Source: Gigaspora rosea (Eukaryota; Glomeromycota; Glomeromycetes; Diversisporales; Gigasporaceae). Taken from it: a stretch of DNA of 64,000 nt. The notes under the pieces are model-generated. The model was given only the letters and a program-made list of their open reading frames with translations, was not told the DNA's origin and did not search any database. Position 1 is the stretch's first letter; the number at the start of each line of letters is the position of its first letter. The position numbers and the translations under genes are program-made. This document shows, in pieces, positions 56,426 to 64,000 of this stretch. The stretch is from NCBI GenBank assembly GCA_003550325.1, contig QKWP01000208.1:167811-231810 (forward strand), given 5' to 3'.

Positions 56426-56870
56426 ACGTACATAAGTACACTCTTAAGGGCAAGTCTGTGAGTCCGCAAAATCCCGGGAACGAATATGAAATAATGAATT
56501 CGGTTCACAATCTACCCCAGCCCAAGGATATGGAAGGATGCACCAAATTTCTAAAAGAAGAAATCTCTTACCAAATTGAAGCAAAGCACCCACCCAAACC
56601 ATCAAGTCCTCATGCAGATTTAAAATCAGTGAACCAAGCCCACTTTTGCAGAAAGCGCATATCGTCCTGCTATCGCAAAAAAAAGGCACTAATAATTCAT
56701 AGAATAGGGTTGGTTCTCGGTACCAAAAGTTACCTGCCGAATTTGAATAAACTTGTGACCGTGCAAATGTTGCTGATAGGAAATTGTAGGAGGAAAAGAC
56801 GAATTTGGAAAATTTCGTGAAGGCAATAGAAGTATCGGCAAACAAAAAAGGAAATCCGTTTGTAAATAAT
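56426..56870 (+). pseudogene. Gag-like remnant after the LTR
   Basis: Coding-like segments appear in two frames: NEYEIMNSVHNLPQPKDMEG to SYQIEAKHPPKPSSPHADLK, then in the next frame YRPAIAKKKG, GSRYQKLPAEFE and ENFVKAIEVSANKKGNPFVN, with stops between them. Its position directly after an LTR end suggests the start of an internal retroelement region. No protease, reverse transcriptase or integrase follows before 57283. The gag assignment rests on position and composition only. Confidence 0.4.
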
Positions 56871-57282
56871 CAGTGCGTGTGATAAGGTTTAAAAATTTTA
56901 GACTTTGTGTTCGAATTTATTCTATTCCTTCTTTTTTTTTCCTGTCAATTTTTATAAATAGAGCTAGAATCTGCCCATCGAAATTGATAAGTATTGTCCA
57001 GATAGTAATAATAAAAAGAAAATTCGAAAATTTCGATTTTCACCGAATACATTGCCTTACAATCTTTCCCTTGTGTATACGCTGCTCTCGTGTACCCGCA
57101 ACTTGGACACCTTATCACTTCGCATAGGTTGTCGAACGTTACTCGAAATATCGATTATTTCATGAAATGGATTGCAGACTTTTAAAGTTTCCGTATGCGT
57201 ACGTACGTATTTAACGTTAATCGATAATTAAAGATTTTACATTTATTTATGAATTAATTGTCGGTGTTTTCGGTGATTTAAG
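56871..57282. other. Flank upstream of the BTB pseudogene
   Basis: Contains a pyrimidine-rich tract near 56920-56945 and GTACGTACGT near 57200. It may hold the old promoter of the BTB pseudogene, but no defined site can be named. Confidence 0.35.
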
Positions 57283-58590
57283 ATGGCAGTAAAATTTTTT
57301 GAAAAACTTTCAAATAATTATCTCGAACTTGTTGAAGACAAAGAATATTTTAATGTAATCATTAAAGTTGGCGAATCACAAAATACTAAAATATTCTAAG
57401 TACATTCAGCAATTTTAAGATATAGATCTTTATTTTTTTTCATAATGAATTGACGATTATCAGCAAAGATAAAAATAATATTAAAACACTTGATTTAAAA
57501 AATATTTCGATCCAATAATTGAGATTATGATTAAGTAAGTCATTCTATGTATAATTTATACCAAGTTGCAAAAAATCTGAACTATAAATTAATTTTGAGT
57601 AAAGGTATATTTTTGGAGGAATTTTCTTACTCGAAAACATAATACATTATTTATTTTTGAGTTTATGCTCATCACCTACGAATTTATATAATAAGGCTCA
57701 AAAATTATAAAAATGGTGCAATGACATTGTGATAAAACATCCTGAAAAAATTTTTAAGTTGGAAGAATTTATCACAATTCAAGAAAATGCGTTAGTATCG
57801 TTATTAGTCTAGATGAATTACAAATGGAATAAGTAAAAATTTTGGAATCGTGTTATCGAATGGGGAATTGCTCAAAATCCTGACCTACCGTCAAACCCTG
57901 AAAACTGGTCCAATGAAAATTTTTTAGCTTTAAAAACTATTTTACGAAATTGTTTGCCTCATATCCGTTATTTTCAGATGTCTAGTGATGAAATTATCGA
58001 TTACGTCCGACCATATAAAAAGATCCTTGAAAAAAATTTTGGAAAGATATAACAAATAAATTTATGTCACCAAATCGACAAGTATCATCAACAATCCCCC
58101 GCCTCGTGTAATTTTAACACCAAAATTACCAAGCTGAAATATAGAACCTTTTCAACAGTCATCAATGAAGCAAATGCAGCAGAATTAGCATCATAGGTTG
58201 ATAGAAAAGAAGGTAGATATTCAATAAAAAATAATCCATACGAATTTAAATTGCTTCTTCGTGGAACTAGAGATGGTTTTACCTCTGATTCATTTTGGAA
58301 TTTATGTGATAAGCAAACAAACTTGTGTAGTTATGAAGGTTAAAAGTACTGATGAAATTCTTGGTGACTATAATCATATCGGTTAGGATAAGCCAATTGG
58401 AAATGAGTTCTATAAGAATTGCAATGATAGCTTGATTTTTTCACTGAAAACTGGTACCATTTCAAATTCTATTTTAAGTCGTTTAAAACAACCCGAGTAT
58501 GTCATTAAAAGTAGTAATATTGTGGGCCACTTTTTGGCAGTAATTGGAAAAACGGTGATTTAATTATGTATACCAAAGAATTAAATAAAT
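57283..58590 (+). pseudogene. BTB/BACK/TLDc-type protein gene, decayed
   Basis: The ATG at 57283 opens MAVKFFEKLSNNYLELVED, the usual start of the BTB/TLDc family very abundant in arbuscular mycorrhizal fungi. The frame ends at a TAA (57397-57399) where the family normally continues VHSAILRYRS, readable just after it. Further BTB/BACK segments (GIAQNPDLPSNPENW, LRNCLPHIRYFQMSSDEIID) and TLDc segments (NPYEFKLLLRGTRDGF, NDSLIFSLKTGTISNSILSR, GDLIMYTKELN) follow with many frameshifts and stops. The C-terminal end of TLDc is lost where segment D begins, near 58612. In intact members BTB mediates dimerisation or cullin-3 binding and TLDc is linked to oxidative-stress roles; this copy cannot be functional. 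Confidence 0.85.
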
Positions 58591-59803
58591 TTTTGTTATT
58601 AGCAGACATCAAAAACTTATCGATTCGTTCAATAGCAATTTTTTCTATTAATGAAATTTTGAAATCAGTTGTAATGACGTTATGGTATTAAAAATAATGT
58701 TGACCAGCTTTAAAGAGAGGTCGAACGAAGCAAGGCAGAGAAAAAAAAAGTGTCAAAAACATAATTAAAATTATCACAATAATTTTATAATTTATTCAAA
58801 AATAATTTTATATTTTGGGTTCTTTTTCATTTAAAATGAGTAAACTTCATAATAAATTTAAAAGCTCCCATATTATATTTTTGAGTCTCGGATTATAATT
58901 TTGGATTCGGGTTATAGTTTTGGGGTTTCAGGTTTCAGAATTTCGAATTTTTTTTAAAAAATCTGAAACTAATTTCGGATTCGGGTAGGATTCGTTTTGA
59001 TGCCAACTGTGGATGAAGTTAACCAACTATTCAGCTTTGAACACATTATGGGGTTAACCTTTATGCGTATTTTAAAATTTTTCTAGTGAAAAATTTTTAA
59101 ATATATAAATTTACTAAATTCGGCATAATATGTTTATATTTATATTTATTTATTTAAATATTTGAGAGATGTTAATGGCTTATTGCTATTTATAATTTCT
59201 GTAATTGGCTTTTTAAAAAACTAAATTTACAAACAGGGTCAAGCCAACAAACATTTCTAGCATTAAATACAAATAAAAAGCCTCAATAACAATTTAAACT
59301 TTTTTTGTTTAAATATATTAATAGCTTAGTTTTACAGAAAACATAGATTTTTTAGTAATCCGATGTTTTTTTTTTCTTTTTTTTTCTTTAGTGGGAGCAA
59401 TAAGGTTTCGGTTTTTTTGGTTTTCGAGTAGTAATTTCATTTTGGAGTTTTGTCTTTCTTCAAAAGAATTTGAGTTGTCTATTTGGGACTTAGGTTTCGT
59501 CTTTTGTCATCATGCAAAAAAGGATTCGTCTGCCTAACAACTATAATCGAGGCCATAATGTAAACATATTTGTTATGCGTAGACTCAATTTTGAAAACAT
59601 ATGGCTGGCTATAAACTTGAACGCCGCAAACCCAGTTTTCTCTTGAAAGCATTCATGGCTTGTTTAACACATGAAATAGATATCGTAGAACTTTAATAGT
59701 ATAGATAAAATGCTTTATTTTATTAATACGTCAGTAAAATGTAAATATTGAAATTTTTTAAGGTTGTATACTTCGTTCAATAATTTGGTCTGATCAAAAA
59801 ATA

Positions 59804-60905
59804 ATGACTATTAATCGAGAGCTCTTATTAAAAAGAGAAAATGAATTTTTAACGAAAAAAAATAAAAGAAGAATTAGGCGCATGGAGAACGAACAACTAT
59901 GAATCTGTCAAGCATACAGTTATTTCAATTGTTATTTCTTCACTTGCCCTTGTATTTGGTATTTTCCTTTACATTACTGAGCGAATTAATTTCGGGGAAG
60001 AAATTAAGAATATTATTTCTACTTCTGTAATTGGAGCAGGAGGTTCATTGACTCTTTATGGAAGTTTGGCAAGTCTTAAAAATCTCTTTAAGGAAGTTAA
60101 TGAGAATGAGGAAGAGATAAAGAGCACTATGGAGATTTTTAAAGATTTATATCAAAAATCTGAACCTCAACTTGAAAGTAAAACTATTGAAGTGTTTGTA
60201 GAAGAATTAGAAGAATATTATAAAGATCTAAAAAAAATATTTTTGTTTTTAGAAGGATTAAATAAGCATATGCATCATATGTTGATTTGTCGAAGCATAA
60301 CTGTTACTATTACATCATTAGTTGTTCTCATGTTAGCAATAGTATCTATCTTTTATTTAATTGTTGATAGTCAGAATGATTTCTTCGAAACAATCGACAT
60401 TTTACTTATATGCTTTTCAGCAATTATTTTATATCATACTATTTGTGTTATGATTTGTATTCAACTCATTATTCCACACATTACGGAACACATGTTGCAA
60501 AAAAGAAAGAAGAAGGAGAAGGAAAAAATGGTAAAAATGGCGCTAGAAGAAGTATTAGTTCAGGATGAAAAAATGAAGAAAGAGGCGGCAGAAGAAGTTC
60601 CAATTAAGGATGAGCAACTTAAATTTGGGCAATATAAATCAAAAGTTTCCCTACGCAAACTTATTAAAGTTTTATATAAAAACTTTAAAGGAGAAAAAGT
60701 TTGTTTCAAACGTCTAATTAAGTTTTTAGAATTAGGTATATTTATTTTGTTTCTATTTTGTTTTTTTATACTTGGTTTGGTGTCAGTGTCAGAAGAAAAA
60801 GTGGAATTTAAAAGAATTAATATAGGAGATGCTGAATTTGAAGGAATCAATCGTGTTCTTTATGGATTACCATTAAAAGGATTAGAAGATCAAATTAATA
60901 AATAA
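59804..60905 (+). pseudogene. Membrane-protein gene, copy D (one frameshift)
   Basis: The ATG at 59804 is followed after 16 codons by eight A (59854-59861) where the intact copy B has seven; this shift leads to TGA about 15 codons later. From about 59863 the correct frame is open to the TAA at 60903-60905, including every membrane segment (TSLVVLMLAIVSIFYLIV and LELGIFILFLFCFFILGLVS). No in-frame ATG lies before the METIFK-like Met near 60129, so a restart would lose the first two hydrophobic segments. The cytosolic loop differs from copy B (KMALEEVLVQDEKMKKEAAE). The gene is either freshly inactivated, expressed by slippage, or affected by a homopolymer error. Confidence 0.75.
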
Positions 60906-62044
60906 ATTCTACCAACTTTAAGCACATGATTAAATATCATAAATAATTCCGGATGTTGTCGATTTAGACAACAAAATACCGAAAGATCCCAATTCTTATT
61001 AAGATATTTCAAATGCTTTTAATGTAAGAGGAAAAATATGGACCGTAAAATTACGAAATAATAAAAATTTTTAACGTAATTTAACGTAGTGAAAAATTTT
61101 ACTTGCATCGTAAAATACAAGCGTTAGCCTAGAAGCGAAAACCATATTTTTTTTATACTCATATTATTTAATATTAATTTTGATTAGTTCCGGATTAATT
61201 TCCGGAGTTTTTATGTAACAGGTTGTGAAATTTTTACACATTGATTATAAAACTAAAAAATGCTTTCAAATTTTTTTTATACTATATAGGCATGTAAATA
61301 AATTTATAATGATAATAATCGTTAATTCATTATCATAGGCACAGCATAAGCATCGCATGTCGACAAGAAAGTTAGTTTAAGGCTTTGTGTCTCAATTAAT
61401 ACAATGTTGATAAGATGATTATAGCCCCATATTCACATAATAAAAAGATGCCATTTATTAATAATAAAAAATTCATATAGTGCTCGAAATTAATGTTCCC
61501 AAAATGCACACGAGAATACTATTGAATATTTGCGTACAGCCTAAATTTTTTACTTTTCTAGATTGGCACAATAAAATGATATACATTTTGATCCAATACA
61601 TTGTTCTCATGAGAACAGCCTTTGAACATGAAATTTCTAACATTAATTCCATATAATTGATTACGTTATTGATATAGATGATTGGAAAAACAACACGGCT
61701 AATGTTAATTTTGGCTGAAGCTGAATTTAACGATCTGTTTATCTCTATTCTGGTTAGATTCCAAACATCAATATCAACCGTGACATATATATGATTATGA
61801 TAATGAGAATATATATATCTGTTTAAATAAAGATTGTAATTAAAGTTTTTGAGATATTAGTTTGTGAACAACCTTTATTAACGAAAGTTATCTCAACATC
61901 TTTTAGTAAAAAAAAAAACACAAAACCATTTCTTTGAATAAATTCTTTGAATAAATTGAATATGGTTCGCATGGTTCGCATAATTACATAGTTTACATAG
62001 CCTTGCTCGCTTTAACTCTTATTCACGTCTCTATATTTGATCGG

Positions 62045-62402
62045 GACAAGAGAGTGTCGAATTTGTCGGTGGTCTTTTAAACGCACCTCCGAACTTCTTA
62101 ACCGTCAAGATTAGAGTCGCAGACATTAGAATATCAATTAACATATACTATGACGTTTGACGTGACGTATTGACGCGATGTTTAATATGATTATATATAA
62201 ATTTTATATGACGTGAATGGTGACGTGAAAAAGTAGCTACCTTAATGTTTGCAACTATAGTCAAGATTAGAGATTGAAATTGTCGGTGATCCTTTGGAAA
62301 TACATCTCTTTCTAAGCTACTTAAACGTCATCCCTCGAAGAATCTGATGATGAATTTGTCGGTGATCCCTTGGAAAATTCTTCCAAAATTCGCAAACGCT
62401 AG
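62045..62402 (+). pseudogene. VGGPLEN repeat-peptide fragment, copy D, interrupted
   Basis: The same peptide fragment as at 26862 and 35845, ending at TAG 62400-62402. It is split after the NRQD repeat by the 143-bp insert at 62117-62259 and has further small indels. It begins 1.1 kb after the membrane gene of copy D. Confidence 0.55.
62117..62259. mobile_element. 143-bp insert with 13-bp direct repeat
   Basis: GTCAAGATTAGAG lies on both sides (62104-62116 and 62260-62272); copies B and C have one related site. The insert contains several GACGTG/TTGACG words (TTTGACGTGACGTATTGACG). The ends are not inverse repeats. A duplication this long points to retroposition, but there is no poly-A. Confidence 0.6.
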
Positions 62403-62955
62403 AGCAGTCACCAAACATGTGCATCGGTGCTGCAACAGTATACAACCTACAACATATAGTGCTATCTCCAATGATAGTTGGGTAATAAATCTTAAATTAT
62501 AAATACCAAAGTGTATTCACCGGTAGGGTATCTGTATATCAACCAATATAGATGACCTTCGTAGCTGATTTAATATCGCTATAGAATAAAAAAGCAATAA
62601 TTTTTTTGACATAGTAAAGTTGTATTTACTTTTCGAAATTTGTCAAAATTGAACTTACTAAAAATTTACTAATTAATGGTGCCGACAATGACGGACTATT
62701 AAATGCATAATTTACTTTTTTAGTATCTTAATATCATAATTTATATATAAAGTTGCGATTATACCATATAATATAATGCACAGTATAAGACCAAGCGTTA
62801 CAATGTGGTTCTGCTCGCAGGAAGATAGGTTCGGATTAGGATTAGCATTTGATTGGTTGCATTAGTAACTTTTTTACGTTGGTGAAGTAAGACGAAACCA
62901 TTATAATGTATTATACCGTATATTCAAAGCTCAAAAAAATAGTATCCATTGGTTA

Positions 62956-63913
62956 ATGATGCCTGACGAATGGCGAAATAGTTTCGTCTAGACGAATGAC
63001 GAAACCGTTTCGTCTGGCAGCTTCTATTAGAAACTCATGACGAATGACAAACTCATGACGAATGACGAAACTCGTGACGAAACTCAGCGAATGTATGTAT
63101 ATTTATGAGAAAAGAATAAATAAAATTAAAAATGCGATTTTTTGGTTTAGGAATCATTGAAAACTGGTTAGTGCATAAACGTCTTCTGGCGATATGAGGC
63201 TTCTGTTGCCGGGAAAACCACCGAAACTATAGTTGCTAGACGAAACCTTTTTGCAAAAATGACTAAAGACGAAACCTCTAACAAAAGTTGAAACCCAAAT
63301 CCTTCTGACGAAAGACGAAAGCCCGAATTTGAATGACCAAACCCCCTAGTGCTCTCGCTAAACAAAAAAAATCTATGTTAATAATGAAACCTTATTGCAT
63401 GTTTCCTGTTAAATAAAAAATAAATCCATAAATAATCTAGAAATAAATAATAAATAAAGCTATATAATCTCTTTTATTGTATAATTTTTACTTTTTATAA
63501 CAAATAGTAGTTTTGTTAATGGTTTTTTCAATTGTTAGCAGTTTCATCAACTATAACAATTTCATTAATTGTCAACAGTTTTATTTAGATCATCATTTGA
63601 CAAATTCTTTTGTCAATTTAAAAATATTTTGTCATCTTTAGCATGAATGCATTAATCTGCTCAATTAAGAAATCATGTGCATGCATTAAACCCAACTCTA
63701 GTTTTGTCAATGGTTTCATCAATCATCTGTAGTTTCATCAATCATCTATAGTTTTATCATTTATGTATAGTTTCATCATTTGTCTATAGTTTCTTTATTT
63801 ATCTATAGTTCATTATTCCTCTATAGTTTTGTCATTTGTCTGTGTTTCATCAGAACAAACCAGGGACAAAACCATTTTGTTTGATTGAAAATAGTTTCAT
63901 TAGGCATCATTAT
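62956..63913. mobile_element. TIR element with TGACGAA arrays
   Basis: The ends TAATGATGCCTGACGAA and the inverse of TTTCATTAGGCATCATTA pair. The left subterminal part is packed with GACGAATGACGAAAC words (62965-63090) and the right with the related GTTTCATCA / TCATTTGTCTATAGTTTC words (63690-63860). A patch at 63180-63345 matches, inverted, the leader upstream of the membrane genes. There is no transposase frame and no clear target duplication. Confidence 0.6.
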
Positions 63914-64000
63914 TTAAACTGTTGTTTCTTGTATTCTTTGCAATTTTTACTTTTTTTCACTGTTTTTGTTTCTTTGGGCTAATTCATATCGATCAAATAA

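Larger units (their letters stand above)
58612..62950 (+). repeat. Segmental duplication, copy D
   Basis: 58612-60915 aligns with 31030-33445 (copy B). 60917-62950 aligns with 34857-36640 (copy C). The stretch 33446-34856 of copy B is missing, so membrane gene and next peptide unit are joined directly. The left junction cuts into the BTB pseudogene. Confidence 0.9.

Overview
The window looks like nuclear DNA of an arbuscular mycorrhizal fungus (Glomeromycotina, Rhizophagus-like). The reasons are: very A/T-rich sequence with long poly-A/T tracts; one long intronless gene on the minus strand (7810-10140) that joins twelve Sel1 repeats to a tyrosine-kinase-like kinase domain with an HGDLHTGN catalytic loop; a decayed BTB/BACK/TLDc-type gene (57283-58590); a decayed CENP-B/pogo-type transposase (48480-49764); and a very dense load of small inverted-repeat elements. 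The organism call is inference from these families. No rRNA gene, functional tRNA or CRISPR array was seen.

Two coding regions look intact: the Sel1-kinase gene and a 369-residue multi-pass membrane protein of unknown function (32320-33429). The membrane-protein gene belongs to a locally repeated segment. Segment A (10313-17920) carries a broken copy (16204-17262). Segment B (26515-34800) carries the intact copy. Segment D (58612-62950) carries a copy broken only by one extra A near its 5' end (59804-60905). Segment C (34857-37200) is a partial unit without the membrane gene. A short repeat peptide (motif VGGPLENxS) also recurs in B (ends 27071), C (ends 36072) and D (ends 62402), so the ancestral unit seems to have been a peptide-gene plus membrane-gene pair in head-to-tail order.

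Comparing A, B, C and D gives empty sites that prove many insertions: a 195-bp element in A (10683-10877); a three-level nest in A (12154-13092); a TA-flanked element in A (13323-13542); a likely solo LTR in B (28804-29952); an hAT-like element in B (33813-34579); a TA-flanked element shared by A and B but missing from D (31526-31679); a TA-flanked element in C (36821-37039); and a 143-bp insert with a 13-bp duplication in D (62117-62259).

The rest is mobile-element debris. From left to right: a retroposon nested in an hAT-like element (669-2077); a tRNA-derived SINE (3344-3810); a duplicated stretch at an assembly gap (5779-6690); a GC-richer polyadenylated retroposon (17941-18452); an inverted-repeat element with GGCATGCC clusters (20813-21699); LTR remnants (25190-25960, 55939-56425); a long near-perfect foldback (37364-37781); a 24-bp minisatellite hosting two elements (38960-40780); a minus-strand minisatellite hosting a TA-flanked element (42880-43960); three copies of a TTAA-flanked element (39314, 44074, 47422); and a LINE 3' end split by an hAT-like element (52440-54031). 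Three single N positions (6332, 13642, 18675) mark assembly joins, and at least one of them (13544-13713) carries clear misassembly.
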